From NCBI RefSeq assembly GCF_001044395.1, contig NZ_JANU01000042.1, forward strand, positions 62,001 to 126,000: 64,000 nt of DNA, written 5' to 3'. Source of the stretch: Caenimonas sp. SL110. Lineage in GTDB: Bacteria > Pseudomonadota > Gammaproteobacteria > Burkholderiales > Burkholderiaceae_C. A program made the translations under genes and the position numbers. The notes beneath the pieces are model-generated. The model searched no databases. It was not told where the DNA came from and saw only the letters and a program-made list of their open reading frames with translations. Below, piece after piece: positions 8,210-17,476 of the stretch. Position 1 is the stretch's first letter; each line of letters opens with the position of its first letter.

Positions 8210-8809
8210 CTATGCCTGCTTGAGCAGCAGCCTCAGGTCGTCCGCCAGCGCTTGCGCACCGCTGCCGTAGCGCGTGTACAGGCGCAACTGGCCCTTGGTG
8301 TCGTACACGAAACTCGCGGCCGAGTGATCCATCGTGTAGCTGGTTGCGGTCTTGCCTTGCACCTTCTTGTAGAAGACCTTGAAGTCCTTGGTGGTTGCAA
8401 CGACTTGCTCGGGCGTGCCGCGCAGCGCCAGGAAAGTCGGGTCGAAGTTGGCCATATAGGCCTTGAGCACCTCGGGCGTATCGCGCTCGGGGTCCACCGT
8501 CACGAGAATGCCCTGGATCTTCTCGCCGTCGGGGCCCAGAAGGCCCTTGGCCTGCGCGAGCTCGGCCATCGTGGTCGGGCAAACATCGGGGCACTGCGTG
8601 TAGCCGAAAAACAGCACGACGATCTTGCCCTTGAAGTCCTTCAACGTGCGCACCTGGCCGTTATGGTCAGGCAACTGGAAGTCCTTGGCGTAATCAGCGC
8701 CGGTCAGGTCGATCGACTTGAATTGCGCTTTAGGTTCCATGCAGCCGGCGAGAATCGCACCGGCACCGAGCGACGCGGCGATGGAAAGAACTGCATTGCG
8801 TCGATTCAT
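8210..8809 (-). CDS. SCO1/SenC-family copper chaperone (lipoprotein)
   Basis: 199 residues. Lipobox LAGC with C23 predicts a lipoprotein anchored in the inner membrane. Thioredoxin fold with copper ligands TQCPDVCP (C73, C77) and H162 in MDHS. Family knowledge: SCO/SenC delivers copper to the CuA site of cytochrome oxidase subunit II or reduces its cysteines. Placed seven bases downstream of ctaB in the oxidase biogenesis cluster, which supports that role. Confidence 0.93.
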   Translation of the reverse strand: MNRRNAVLSIAASLGAGAILAGCMEPKAQFKSIDLTGADYAKDFQLPDHNGQVRTLKDFKGKIVVLFFGYTQCPDVCPTTMAELAQAKGLLGPDGEKIQGILVTVDPERDTPEVLKAYMANFDPTFLALRGTPEQVVATTKDFKVFYKKVQGKTATSYTMDHSAASFVYDTKGQLRLYTRYGSGAQALADDLRLLLKQA

Positions 8810-8816
8810 GGGATTC

Positions 8817-9722
8817 TCAAAAAACGTAGTGGTCCACCAGCAGCGCCGCGAACAGCACGCTCAGGTGGATGAGTGAAAAACGGAAGGTCTTGCGGGCGAG
8901 CGCATCCGAGTAATTGCGCCACAGCGCAAACGCATACCCGGTGAAGCCAAAGCTCAACACCACTGCTGCGAACAGGTACAGCCACGAGCTCATGCCATAG
9001 GCGAACGGCATCAGGCAGGCCGCGAACAGGACCAGCGTGTAGAGCAAAACCTGCAGGCGCGTGAACTCATTGCCATGCGTCACCGGCAGCATCGGCAGGC
9101 CCGACTTGCGATAGTCCTCGACGCGGTAAAGCGCCAGCGCCCAGAAATGCGGCGGCGTCCACAGGAAGATGATGAGAAAAAGAATCATCGCCTCGGGACC
9201 GACATCGCCCGTCATCGCGGCCCAGCCCAGCACCGGAGGCATCGCGCCCGATGCACCACCGATCACGATGTTCTGCGGCGTGAGCGGCTTGAGGATCACG
9301 GTGTAGACCACGGCGTAGCCGACGAAGGTTGCGAACGTGAGCCACATCGTCAGCGGATTGACCCACGCATAGAGGAGCCACGACCCCATCGCACACAAGA
9401 CCGCCGCGAAGAGCAGCGTCTGCCAGTCACTCATCTCGCCCTTGGCGGTGGGGCGCCATGCAGTACGGCGCATCTTGGCGTCGATGCTCTTTTCGACCAG
9501 GCAGTTGAACACCGCTGCGGCGCCGGCGACCAGCCAGATGCCCAGGCAGGCGATGGCAGCCGTGCGCAGGTTGCCGAGCGTCGGCACACCCGGCACGGCC
9601 AGCACCATGCCGATCAGCGCGCAGAACACGATCAGCTGGATCACGCGCGGCTTGGTCAGTGCGTTGAACTGGCGCCACTTTGACATCGCGGGCGAAGCGG
9701 CGGTTTGCGTGCTGGCGCTCAT
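8817..9722 (-). CDS. ctaB: Protoheme IX farnesyltransferase (heme O synthase)
   Basis: Transfers farnesyl to heme b to make heme O, the precursor of heme A. 301 residues from ATG 9722, chosen because it overlaps the ctaA stop (ATGA); reading further upstream only enters ctaA. UbiA-type prenyltransferase: about nine membrane segments, N-terminal NALTKPRV, and the Asp-rich [15 protein letters not shown] (first motif) and [15 protein letters not shown] segments. Downstream of ctaA, upstream of SCO: a heme A branch followed by copper delivery. Confidence 0.95.
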   Translation of the reverse strand: MSASTQTAASPAMSKWRQFNALTKPRVIQLIVFCALIGMVLAVPGVPTLGNLRTAAIACLGIWLVAGAAAVFNCLVEKSIDAKMRRTAWRPTAKGEMSDWQTLLFAAVLCAMGSWLLYAWVNPLTMWLTFATFVGYAVVYTVILKPLTPQNIVIGGASGAMPPVLGWAAMTGDVGPEAMILFLIIFLWTPPHFWALALYRVEDYRKSGLPMLPVTHGNEFTRLQVLLYTLVLFAACLMPFAYGMSSWLYLFAAVVLSFGFTGYAFALWRNYSDALARKTFRFSLIHLSVLFAALLVDHYVF

Positions 9723-10879
9723 GCCGACATTCTCCGCGCGGTCAACAGGGCGCTTGCTTCGCTGGAAACACAAACGCGGCTCTCGCGGATCGCCCACGTG
9801 AGAACGACAACCATTGCCGCTGCGCCAGCGGTGTGCATCAACGCGGCGACCATCGGCCAGCCGAGGATGACGTTAGACAGGCCCGTTGCCAGTTGCAGCA
9901 CTGCCAATCCCGCGAGCCAGTTGCCCTGCACACGAAGCACGCCCGCCTTGTGCATCAAGCCCACCACGGCGGCCAGCCCGAACAACACGACATAGGCAAA
10001 CAGGCGGTGCACATAGTGAATCGCCGACAACGCGGCAAACGTGATGTGCTCACCGGCACCCGTCTTGCCCAGCTCGCGCCACAGCTCGAAGCCTTGCGAG
10101 AAATCCATCGCAGGCCACCAGCTGCCCTGGCATTTGGGGAACTCGCTGCAAGCCAGCACCGCGTAGTTGGTACTGACCCAGCCACCCAATGCGACCTGCA
10201 CCCACAGCAATGCGAAAACCGTGATCAGCCATGCACGAAGCTTCGGGCTGATGATCGCCGCGGCGTGGTCACCACGGCTCGCCTGCGCATAGGCCACGGC
10301 CTGTGTGCACAGCAGCGCGAGCCCCAGCAAGCCGCCCAGGAGGTGGGTGGTCACGATCGCCGGGAAGAGGTTCATCGTGACGGTCAACGCGCCGAATGCG
10401 CCTTGCAGGCACACCCACACCAGCGTCGCAGTCGGCCACCACGGATTCACCGCGCCGGGCTCGCGCCGATGCTGGCGCCAGCTGGCCAGTGTGAGCGTGA
10501 GGATGAGAACACCAACACCGGTGGCAAGGTAACGGTGGATCATTTCGACCCAGGCCTTGGTGTGCGTCACGGGGCCGGTTGGCATCTCAGCCTGCGCGCG
10601 ACTGATTTCGCCGTGTGCGCCAACCGGACTCGCATTGCCGTAACAGCCCGGCCAATCGGGGCAACCCAATCCGGAATCGGTGAGCCGTGTGAACGCACCG
10701 AACACAACGAGATCGAAAGTCAGGAACAGCGTGATCAGCGTCAACGCCTGCAAGCGGCGCGCCGGGGTCGCCTTTGCATTGCGCAGCCACACCCATGCCA
10801 GGGGGCCGAGCGCCAGGGCGATGCCCATCAGCATCATGCGTATCGCGGGAGAAAGGTCCAGGAGGGGTTGCGCGGCCAT
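9719..10879 (-). CDS. ctaA: Heme A synthase (COX15/CtaA)
   Basis: Oxidises the C8 methyl of heme O to a formyl group, giving heme A. 386 residues with eight hydrophobic segments. Conserved signatures seen: [22 protein letters not shown] near the N-terminus, EMIHRYLA and HLLGGLLGL with heme-ligand histidines, and [11 protein letters not shown] in the second half. The cysteine pair in CPDWPGC is the loop pair found in many bacterial enzymes. Overlaps ctaB by four bases and follows the SCO-like gene by seven bases. Confidence 0.95.
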   Translation of the reverse strand: MAAQPLLDLSPAIRMMLMGIALALGPLAWVWLRNAKATPARRLQALTLITLFLTFDLVVFGAFTRLTDSGLGCPDWPGCYGNASPVGAHGEISRAQAEMPTGPVTHTKAWVEMIHRYLATGVGVLILTLTLASWRQHRREPGAVNPWWPTATLVWVCLQGAFGALTVTMNLFPAIVTTHLLGGLLGLALLCTQAVAYAQASRGDHAAAIISPKLRAWLITVFALLWVQVALGGWVSTNYAVLACSEFPKCQGSWWPAMDFSQGFELWRELGKTGAGEHITFAALSAIHYVHRLFAYVVLFGLAAVVGLMHKAGVLRVQGNWLAGLAVLQLATGLSNVILGWPMVAALMHTAGAAAMVVVLTWAIRESRVCVSSEASALLTARRMSA

Positions 10880-10886
10880 GGCGTCC

Positions 10887-11585
10887 TCAGCGGCTCTCGC
10901 GGCCGGGCTTGTCCCACGAAGCGGCGGCGCGCATCAGGCGGTCGAGATCGCGCTTGATGTTCTTGGCTGACACTGCTTCGGCCTCGGATGCGGGCAAGGC
11001 CGGGAAGCGCATCATCCAGTTGCCGATGGGGTCGACCAGGTAGAGATGATCTTCAAGGCGGGAGCCAGCAGCCGGTGCAAGCCATTGGCCCAGCTGCGCG
11101 GGATCGACACGCAAGATGGTTGCCTGCCCTTGCGTCAATGCAGGCAAGAGCGCGGGCTTGACCTGCGCCTGGTCAGTCACGAACCACACCCAGTCGAGCC
11201 GCTCCTTGTCCTTGCCCAGGCCCTCGCGCAGCTGGCGCTGCAGGTAGAGATGGCGCTCGCAGGCGGACTCGCACGCTCCACCGGAAACGCTGATGAGCAG
11301 CCATTGACCACGCAGCTGCGGCAGCTGCAGCGGCTTGCCGTCCAGTGAGTTCGCAGCGATTGCCGGGAGCGGCTTTTGCGGATCGATCAGATCGCCATGA
11401 TTGCGACGGCCCTCGGGCCGGATGACGTAATACGTGAAGTACGAGGCCACCACCGGCGCAGCACACACGGCCAGCACCATCAGCATCTTGAGGCGGCCGA
11501 TAGCGGTGCGGCGGCTGTCCCCTTCGGCCGCGTCCTGGGGGCGCGGAATGGAGTGCACGGTGAGGCCAAGCGGCTCGTCATGCAT
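10887..11585 (-). CDS. SCO-like membrane-anchored thioredoxin-fold protein of the oxidase locus
   Basis: 232 residues from ATG 11585 (MHDEPLGLTV); an in-frame ATG at 11645 would overlap SURF1 by 68 bp and looks too early. Seen: one N-terminal membrane segment (about residues 35-55, MLMVLAVCAAPVVASYFTYYV), then a thioredoxin-like domain with GQWLLISVSGGACESACERH; the CxxxC pair (CESAC) resembles the SCO copper motif, and a DHLYLVDP segment stands where SCO proteins have their copper-ligand His. Found between SURF1 and ctaA. Probable role: thiol reduction or copper handling for the oxidase; not proved by sequence. Start uncertain. Confidence 0.7.
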   Translation of the reverse strand: MHDEPLGLTVHSIPRPQDAAEGDSRRTAIGRLKMLMVLAVCAAPVVASYFTYYVIRPEGRRNHGDLIDPQKPLPAIAANSLDGKPLQLPQLRGQWLLISVSGGACESACERHLYLQRQLREGLGKDKERLDWVWFVTDQAQVKPALLPALTQGQATILRVDPAQLGQWLAPAAGSRLEDHLYLVDPIGNWMMRFPALPASEAEAVSAKNIKRDLDRLMRAAASWDKPGRESR

Positions 11586-12327
11586 GGTGGCTCTGGCCGG
11601 CTGGGCGTTGCCGGCGGCGGGGGGCGATGAACTGGAACCAGGCATAGAGGATTGCGATCACGAGCGCGAGCGCCCACCACTGGAAAAGATAGCCGTAATG
11701 TTTTTCGACACCGGTGGCCGGCTGCGGCCAATTGCGCAGCAGGCCTTCGGAGGCATCACCCAATTGCTGCACGGTCAGGTCGGGCAGATCCAACCCTGTT
11801 TCCGAACGGAACAGGGCCAGGTCGAGATTTTGCCGGATGGCGCCCTTGGGCGCTCCGTCGAATTCATATAGCTTGGCTGGCGGCGGGGCCACACGGCCCC
11901 GGACCTCGACGAGGCCCGCCGGCGTCTCGACGGGCGGCAACTGGGTACGGTCCATGAAGTTGCGCTGCGCCCAGCCGCGCTCGACCAGCACGGCCTTGCC
12001 GCTGCCTTCCAGCTGGAGCGGCGTCAGCACATAGAAACCCGGCTTGCCCTGCATCTGGCGGTTGTCGAGAAACACTGTTAACGCGGGAAGCCAGGACCCG
12101 CGCAGCACGATGGGGCGGTGGACAACTTCGGCCAGTGGGCGCTCCAGGGCCTGCGCGGTCAAAGGCGGCATTGCGCGACGTCCGTCGATGGCGGCCTGCA
12201 GCGCCAGCTTGTCGTTGGCACGGCCGAGTTGCCAGAAACCCAGCGCGGCGGTGACCGCGATGCCGATCAGTGCGGCTGCAGTTATGACCCAGAAACGCCC
12301 CCCGGGTGGTGTCCGGTCTTTGCTCAC
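11578..12327 (-). CDS. SURF1 family cytochrome oxidase assembly protein
   Basis: 249 residues from GTG 12327 (SKDRTPPGG), preceded by AGGA at about eight bases. Two terminal membrane segments flank a periplasmic domain: N-terminal FWVITAAALIGIAVTAALGFWQLGRA and C-terminal HYGYLFQWWALALVIAILYAWFQF, both SURF1 hallmarks, plus PIVLRGSW and VLVERGWAQRNF. SURF1 proteins help insert or retain heme A in subunit I. Its start codon lies only 15 bp from the start codon of the divergent DUF2909 gene. Confidence 0.9.
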   Translation of the reverse strand: MSKDRTPPGGRFWVITAAALIGIAVTAALGFWQLGRANDKLALQAAIDGRRAMPPLTAQALERPLAEVVHRPIVLRGSWLPALTVFLDNRQMQGKPGFYVLTPLQLEGSGKAVLVERGWAQRNFMDRTQLPPVETPAGLVEVRGRVAPPPAKLYEFDGAPKGAIRQNLDLALFRSETGLDLPDLTVQQLGDASEGLLRNWPQPATGVEKHYGYLFQWWALALVIAILYAWFQFIAPRRRQRPAGQSHHA

Positions 12328-12342
12328 GGGATAATCCTGCCC

Positions 12343-12564
12343 ATGAAATACCTGGTGCTCGCAGCGTTTGTCCTCATCATCGGCAGCCTGGCTTCCGCGC
12401 TCTTTTTCATGATGCGCGACGGCCAGGACGGCAAACCCAAGACGAGCAACATGGCTCGCGCGCTCGCGTTCCGTGTCGGGTTCTCCATCCTGCTGTTCAT
12501 CTGCATCCTCATCGCCTGGAAATTCGGCTACATACAGCCGACGGGCATACCGGTCGGCAAGTAA
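12343..12564 (+). CDS. DUF2909 twin-transmembrane protein
   Basis: 73 residues with two hydrophobic segments (about 1-22 and 44-64) separated by a charged loop with RDGQDGKPKTSNMARALAFRVG, the DUF2909 signature. This small family sits between SURF1 and ctaE in many Burkholderiales oxidase loci, here on the opposite strand. Convergent with ctaE, with a stem-loop between. A role in oxidase assembly is suggested only by location. Confidence 0.75.
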   Translation: MKYLVLAAFVLIIGSLASALFFMMRDGQDGKPKTSNMARALAFRVGFSILLFICILIAWKFGYIQPTGIPVGK

Positions 12565-12591
12565 CGACTTTCGGCTGGCCCGCAAGGACAA

Positions 12592-12611
12592 AGGGCCGCT
12601 TGCGCGGCCCT
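12592..12611. terminator. Stem-loop between convergent DUF2909 and ctaE
   Basis: Perfect 8-bp stem AGGGCCGC/GCGGCCCT with loop TTGC, 27 bp after the DUF2909 stop and 22 bp after the ctaE stop. On the minus strand a short T-triplet follows. Likely a weak bidirectional terminator. Confidence 0.55.
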
Positions 12612-12633
12612 GTTGCTGGAATCATTTCCCGAC

Positions 12634-13515
12634 CTAGAGCCAGTAAACGAGGGTGTAGAGGCCCAGCCAGACCACGTCCACAAAGTGCCAGTACCAGGCG
12701 GCGCCTTCAAACCCGAAATGCTTGTCGGCCGTGAAGTGACCCTTCATCAGGCGCAGCGTGATGAACAGCAGCATCAGCATGCCGATGAGCACGTGGAAGC
12801 CGTGGAATCCCGTCAGCATGAAGAAGGTCGAGCCATACGCGCCAGACGTGAGCTTGAGGTTCATGCCGGTGTACGCGTGGTAGTACTCGTAGCCCTGAAC
12901 CGCAACGAAAGTCGCGCCCAGTGCCACGGTGATCCACATCCACATGATGGTGGGACCACGCTTGCCGTCGCGCAGCAGGTGATGCGCAATGGTCAAGGTC
13001 ACACCGGAAGTCAGGAGCAGCGCCGTGTTGATCGTCGGCAGCCAGAACGGCGTCATGGTCTCGAAGGGCTCGATGATGCCGCCCGGCGAAGCCGTCGAGC
13101 CTGGGGCCACCGTCGGCCAGACAGCCTTGAAGTCAGGCCAGATCAGCGCGTTGTCGAGGCCCCCGAGCGCAGGAACCGAATGGGAACGCATCCACCACAG
13201 GGCGGTGAAGAACGCGCCGAAGAACATCACTTCAGAGAAGATGAACCAGCTCATGCTCCAGCGGAACGAGAGGTCGATCTTGTGGCCGTACAGGTGTCCT
13301 TCACTCTCGCCGATCGCCTCGCTGAACCACTGGTAGAGCACGTAGAACAGCCAGAGGAAGCCGAAGTACATGATCCACTTGGCCCAGTCGGCGCCGTTGA
13401 TCCACTGGCCCGCGCCGAACATGATGCAAAGCAGGCCAAACGACGCCATCACCGGGTGGCGCGATGGCGCGGGAACGAAGTAATGGGGCGTTGTGCCGGG
13501 TGCGGTATTGCTCAT
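12634..13515 (-). CDS. ctaE: Cytochrome c oxidase subunit III
   Basis: 293 residues with seven membrane segments. Typical blocks: YFVPAPSRHPV at the N-terminus, FMSEVMFF-like WFIFSEVMFFGAFF, and C-terminal GFHGFHVLIG and EGAAWYWHFVDVVWLGLY. It stabilises subunit I and the proton-uptake path of the aa3 oxidase. Last structural gene of the locus; its stop faces a stem-loop. 54 bp from the DUF2970 gene. Confidence 0.96.
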   Translation of the reverse strand: MSNTAPGTTPHYFVPAPSRHPVMASFGLLCIMFGAGQWINGADWAKWIMYFGFLWLFYVLYQWFSEAIGESEGHLYGHKIDLSFRWSMSWFIFSEVMFFGAFFTALWWMRSHSVPALGGLDNALIWPDFKAVWPTVAPGSTASPGGIIEPFETMTPFWLPTINTALLLTSGVTLTIAHHLLRDGKRGPTIMWMWITVALGATFVAVQGYEYYHAYTGMNLKLTSGAYGSTFFMLTGFHGFHVLIGMLMLLFITLRLMKGHFTADKHFGFEGAAWYWHFVDVVWLGLYTLVYWL

Positions 13516-13569
13516 CTCAACTCCTGATTTTCCGTATTCTCTGTTGTCTGTGTGCCAGGGCGAACCGGG

Positions 13570-13746
13570 TCAAACGACCCAATTCACCAACGCGATCAAT
13601 CCGCCCACGAAGATGCCGACCCCGACCAACGCAACCAAAATGATGTGCAGCGGATTGAGCTTGCCCAGGTCATTGCGGTAGTCGCTGTTCTTGCGGATGC
13701 CCAGGAACGCCCAGGCAACGGCTTTGGCGGTATGCAAAACACTCAT
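13570..13746 (-). CDS. DUF2970 small single-pass membrane protein
   Basis: 58 residues: an N-terminal amphipathic part (AWAFLGIRKNSDYRNDLGKL) and one C-terminal membrane helix (HIILVALVGVGIFVGGLIALVNWVV). The motif FxGxRKxxxxxxDxxKL is the DUF2970 pattern. Start ATG 13746 overlaps the ctaG stop (ATGA), so it is translationally coupled. Occurs in oxidase loci of betaproteobacteria; probably an assembly or accessory subunit, unproven. Confidence 0.85.
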   Translation of the reverse strand: MSVLHTAKAVAWAFLGIRKNSDYRNDLGKLNPLHIILVALVGVGIFVGGLIALVNWVV

Positions 13747-14315
13747 ATCGGCGCCGGCGGCGTCTTGCCGCCTACTTCGAAGAATGTGTAGGAGAGCGTG
13801 ATCGTCGTGACGTCTTTCGACAGCTTGGGATCGATCACGAACGCCACCGGCCATTCCTTGCGCTCCCCGGGCTCCAGCGTGTACTGCTGGAAGCAGAAGC
13901 ACTGCACCTTGTTGAAGTGCGCGGCGGCCTGATTGGGCGCGTAGCTGGGAATGGCCTGCGCCGACATGCGACGGTTCTGGACATTCCTGAATTCGTACAT
14001 GACCGTCGTGAGTTCGCCAGGATGCACCTGCACCGAGCTGCTCGCCGGCTTGAACTCCCATGGACCGCGCACATTCGCGTCGAATTCCACGGTAATGGTT
14101 CGGGTCTTGTCGACCTGTGTATTGGCCACGTCGACGTTGCGTCCTGCCGAGCCGCCGCCCGGCACCTGCTTTTCAGAAAGCGACAGGATATTGATTCCCG
14201 TCATTTCGCAGATGTGCTTGTAGATCGGGATCAGCGCGTACCCGAACGCAAACATGCCGACCGTGATCACGGCCAGCTTGCCCACCATCCGGAGATTCTC
14301 GCGGCGATTCGTCAT
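13743..14315 (-). CDS. ctaG: Cytochrome c oxidase assembly protein CtaG (Cox11)
   Basis: 190 residues from ATG 14315; an N-terminal membrane anchor (about 11-30) precedes a periplasmic Cox11 domain. Copper-binding CFCF with C139 and C141, followed by QQYTLEPGERKEWPVAFVIDP, is diagnostic. Family knowledge: Cox11/CtaG inserts CuB into subunit I. Sits between the 37-residue assembly protein and DUF2970 in the oxidase operon. Confidence 0.95.
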   Translation of the reverse strand: MTNRRENLRMVGKLAVITVGMFAFGYALIPIYKHICEMTGINILSLSEKQVPGGGSAGRNVDVANTQVDKTRTITVEFDANVRGPWEFKPASSSVQVHPGELTTVMYEFRNVQNRRMSAQAIPSYAPNQAAAHFNKVQCFCFQQYTLEPGERKEWPVAFVIDPKLSKDVTTITLSYTFFEVGGKTPPAPI

Positions 14316-14334
14316 GTGATTTCGGTTTGCCGGG

Positions 14335-14448
14335 TCAGTGCGAAAGCAGGACCATCTTGGCCATGAATCCAAAGAAGAACACAGCCACCACCGACGCCAG
14401 GATCAGTCCCAGCCGGCGGTTGCTCTTTTTCTGCTCTTGAGGCGTCAT
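14335..14448 (-). CDS. Cytochrome oxidase small assembly protein (37 aa)
   Basis: Short gene between ctaD and ctaG. The peptide starts MTPQEQKKSNRRLGLILA and continues as one membrane helix ending FMAKMVLLSH. The charged QEQKKSNRR head followed by a single helix is the pattern annotated in Burkholderiales as cytochrome oxidase small assembly protein. ATG 14448 and TGA at 14335-14337 bound an intact frame. It lies 22 bp after ctaD and 19 bp before ctaG, consistent with the operon. Confidence 0.8.
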   Translation of the reverse strand: MTPQEQKKSNRRLGLILASVVAVFFFGFMAKMVLLSH

Positions 14449-14470
14449 GGACAAGTTTCCCGCAGTTGCA

Positions 14471-16165
14471 TCAGTGGGCGTGGGTGCCGGGTGTCACGTG
14501 TTCGACACGCTCGGGCATCACGCGTGCATCCAGCACCTTGGTCGCCGTGGGGTCCAGGCGGGGAGGCGTCTCGAAGGTGTGGAAAGGAGCCGGTGACGGC
14601 ACTTCCCATTCCAGGCCTTCCGCGCCCTTGCCGTCCGCGTCGTTCCATGGACGCTGCGGGGCGGTTGCGCCCTTGCCGCGCATCATGGGCAGCACGACCC
14701 AGAAGAAGAAGTACACCTGTGCCAGGCCGAAAGCAAAACCGCCCAGCGAAGCCACCATGTTGAAGTCCGCGAACTGCATCGGATAGTCGGCGTAGCGGCG
14801 CGGCATACCGGCCAGCCCCAGGAAGTGCATCGGGAAGAAGGTGATGTTGAAAGCGATCAGCGACCACCAGAAGTGGATCTTGCCGCGCGTCTCGCTGTAC
14901 ATCACGCCCGTCCACTTCGGAGCCCAGAAGTAGAAACCGGAGAACATGGCGTAGAGCGATCCGGCCACCAGCACGTAGTGGAAGTGCGCCACCACGTAAT
15001 AGGTGTCCTGCAGCAGCAGGTCAATCGGGGCCATGGCCAGGATGAGGCCGGTGAAGCCGCCCATCGTGAACACGAAGATGAAGCCAACCGCGAACAGCAT
15101 GGGCGTCTCGAACGTCATCGAGCCCTGCCACATCGTTGCAATCCAGTTGAAGATCTTCACCGCTGTGGGCACCGCGATCAGCATGGTGGCGTACATGAAG
15201 AAGAGCTGGCCGGTCACCGGCATGCCGGTCGTGAACATGTGGTGCGCCCACACGATGAACGACAGGATGGCGATGGACGACGTGGCGTACACCATCGATG
15301 CGTAGCCGAACAGGCGCTTGCGTGCGAATGCGGGGACCACGTGGCTGATGATGCCGAAGGCCGGCAAGATCATGATGTAGACCTCGGGGTGACCGAAGAA
15401 CCAGAAGATGTGCTGGTACATCACCGGGTCACCGCCGCCTGCGGGGTTGAAGAACACCGTGCCGAAGTGGCGGTCGGTCAGCGTCATGGTGATGGCGCCT
15501 GCCAGCACGGGCATCACGGCAATCAGCAGGTAAGCGGTGATGAGCCAGGTCCAGCAGAACATCGGCATCTTCATCAACGACATGCCGGGAGCGCGCATGT
15601 TGAGGATGGTGACGATGATGTTGATCGAGCCCATGATCGACGAAGCACCCAGGACGTGCATCGCGAAGATACCGGCGTCCATGGAGGGACCCATCTGGAG
15701 CGTGAGCGGTGCGTAGAGCGTCCAGCCTGCAGCGGGTGCGCCGCCAGGCATGAAGAACGAACCGACGAGCATGACGCCAGCCGGGATCAGCAGCCAGAAG
15801 CTGAAGTTGTTCATCCGCGCGAACGCCATGTCAGGCGCTCCGATCTGCAGCGGAATCATCCAGTTCGCGAAGCCCACGAAGGCCGGCATGATGGCGCCGA
15901 ACACCATGATGAGGCCGTGCATGGTGGTGAGCTGGTTGAACAGTTCGGGGTTGATCAGCTGCAGGCCGGGCTGGAACAGCTCGACGCGGATCAGCATGGC
16001 CAGAAGCCCGCCAAACATCAGCATGAAGAACGAGAACAGCAGGTAGAGCGTACCGATGTCCTTGTGGTTGGTCGCATAGACCCAACGGCGCCAGCCTGTC
16101 GGCGCGTGGTGGGCATCGTGATCGTGGTGATCGTCGTGGGCAGGATGTTCGAGAACGGCGCTCAT
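14471..16165 (-). CDS. ctaD: Cytochrome c oxidase subunit I
   Basis: 564 residues, twelve membrane helices; binds heme a and the heme a3-CuB centre where oxygen is reduced. Seen: [17 protein letters not shown] with the His-Tyr pair of the CuB site, [11 protein letters not shown] with two further CuB histidines, and [10 protein letters not shown] with the heme a/a3 ligands. A His/Asp-rich N-terminus ([14 protein letters not shown]) could bind metal or be incidental. Second gene of the operon, 28 bp after ctaC. Confidence 0.98.
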   Translation of the reverse strand: MSAVLEHPAHDDHHDHDAHHAPTGWRRWVYATNHKDIGTLYLLFSFFMLMFGGLLAMLIRVELFQPGLQLINPELFNQLTTMHGLIMVFGAIMPAFVGFANWMIPLQIGAPDMAFARMNNFSFWLLIPAGVMLVGSFFMPGGAPAAGWTLYAPLTLQMGPSMDAGIFAMHVLGASSIMGSINIIVTILNMRAPGMSLMKMPMFCWTWLITAYLLIAVMPVLAGAITMTLTDRHFGTVFFNPAGGGDPVMYQHIFWFFGHPEVYIMILPAFGIISHVVPAFARKRLFGYASMVYATSSIAILSFIVWAHHMFTTGMPVTGQLFFMYATMLIAVPTAVKIFNWIATMWQGSMTFETPMLFAVGFIFVFTMGGFTGLILAMAPIDLLLQDTYYVVAHFHYVLVAGSLYAMFSGFYFWAPKWTGVMYSETRGKIHFWWSLIAFNITFFPMHFLGLAGMPRRYADYPMQFADFNMVASLGGFAFGLAQVYFFFWVVLPMMRGKGATAPQRPWNDADGKGAEGLEWEVPSPAPFHTFETPPRLDPTATKVLDARVMPERVEHVTPGTHAH

Positions 16166-16193
16166 CTTGGATTCCTAGTCGATTCTTTGCGGG

Positions 16194-17381
16194 TCACTTG
16201 CCGCGCTGGGCCAAAATTTCGGACGGCTGCACGAGCTGGCCGGTCTTGTTGGACCAATTGTTCTTGGTGTAGGTGATGACTGCTGCGATATCCGTATCGG
16301 ACAGTTGCTTCCATGCAGGCATTGCACCCTTGCCATTGAGCAGCATCTGGATTTGCTGGTTCTTGTCCGCATCGAGCACGATCGCCGAACCGTCAAGCGC
16401 CTTGATCGGGCCTGCGCCCTTGCCATTGGCCTGGTGGCAGGCCGCGCAGTTCGCTGCGTAGACCTTCTCGCCGCGTTGCGAGATATCGGCCTGCGTCCAG
16501 ACCTTGGCCGGATCGTCCAGCTTCGCGGCCATCAGCTTCTTCTGGCCATCGACCCAGGCGGTGTATTCAGCCGTGGAAACCACTTTGACATGGATCGGCA
16601 TGTAGGCGTGTTCCTTGCCGCACAACTCGTAGCACTGGCCGTAGAAATCGCCCGTCTTTTCGCTGCGAAACCAGGTGTCGCGAACGAAGCCGGGGATCGC
16701 ATCCTGCTTGACGCCGAATGCGGGCACGCCCCAGGCGTGGATCACGTCGTTGGCGGTGGTGATGATGCGAATCTTCTTGCCGACGGGCACGACCAGCGGG
16801 TTGTCGACCTTGAGCAGGTAGTTGTCGGGCACGTCGCCACGGGCGCCATCGTTGGACATTTCGCGGTGGGTGCTGTCGAGCGTGGCAAGGAACGCAATGC
16901 CTTCGCCTTCGCCCTTGAGGTAGTCGTAGCCCCACTTCCACTGGTAACCGGTTGCCTTGATGGTCAATTCGGCGTTCGTCGTGTCCTTGGACGCCACCAG
17001 CACCTTGGTGGCCGGAAGTGCCATGCCGATGACGATGAGGAAGGGGACGATGGTCCAGATCACTTCGACGGTGACGGACTCGTGGAAGTTGGCCGGTTTG
17101 TGGCCCACCGACTTGCGGTGCTTCCAGATCGAATAGAACATGACCGCGAAGACCGCGATGAAGATCACGATGCAGGTGATCAGCATGAACCAGTGCAGCC
17201 AGGCCTGTTCTTCAGCGATGCGCGTGACCGCCGGATGCAGGTTGAGCTGCCGCACGGCCGGGCCGCCCGGCAGGTCATTGACTGCGTGTGCCGCAGTGCC
17301 CAGCGCGCCGAGTGCTACCGCCGACGCCACGGCCGGTGCTTTGTGCAGCAGCGAAGCAAACTTGTTGGAAATGCTCATCAT
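16194..17381 (-). CDS. ctaC: Cytochrome c oxidase subunit II fused to a C-terminal cytochrome c domain
   Basis: 395 residues: signal sequence (to about 33), two membrane helices, a cupredoxin domain with the CuA motif CYELCGKEHAYM, and a C-terminal cytochrome c domain with heme site CAACH at 312-316 and axial Met at 354 (GAMPAW). The fused heme c makes this a caa3-like subunit II able to take electrons from soluble c-type cytochromes. Starts with two consecutive ATG codons (17381, 17378). First gene of the locus; imperfect tandem repeats lie 35-95 bp upstream. Confidence 0.96.
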   Translation of the reverse strand: MMSISNKFASLLHKAPAVASAVALGALGTAAHAVNDLPGGPAVRQLNLHPAVTRIAEEQAWLHWFMLITCIVIFIAVFAVMFYSIWKHRKSVGHKPANFHESVTVEVIWTIVPFLIVIGMALPATKVLVASKDTTNAELTIKATGYQWKWGYDYLKGEGEGIAFLATLDSTHREMSNDGARGDVPDNYLLKVDNPLVVPVGKKIRIITTANDVIHAWGVPAFGVKQDAIPGFVRDTWFRSEKTGDFYGQCYELCGKEHAYMPIHVKVVSTAEYTAWVDGQKKLMAAKLDDPAKVWTQADISQRGEKVYAANCAACHQANGKGAGPIKALDGSAIVLDADKNQQIQMLLNGKGAMPAWKQLSDTDIAAVITYTKNNWSNKTGQLVQPSEILAQRGK

Positions 17382-17415
17382 GGTTTTTAACTAGCTAAAG
17401 CCTTTAATCAAACCT

Positions 17416-17476
17416 ACGCACCACGGTCCCGTGCACCGCAGCCCTATGCACCGCGGCCCTATACACCGCGAAGGGC
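17416..17476. repeat. Imperfect ~15-bp tandem repeat upstream of ctaC
   Basis: Units TGCACCGCAGCCCTA (17432-17446) and TGCACCGCGGCCCTA (17447-17461) differ at one base; a weaker copy, TACACCGCGAAGGGC, follows at 17462-17476, and a degenerate one precedes from 17416. The right-hand copy contains the last codons and stop of the DUF2244 gene, so the array looks like duplication of that gene's tail into the ctaC leader region. Confidence 0.6.

Noticed and set aside
9680-10957. Long plus-strand open frame opposite ctaA/ctaB
   Set aside because: Shadow frame; ctaA and ctaB on the minus strand have full motifs.
14825-16276. A 483-codon plus-strand open frame opposite ctaD
   Set aside because: Composition is Arg/His/Asp-rich with no motif; it mirrors codon bias of ctaD.
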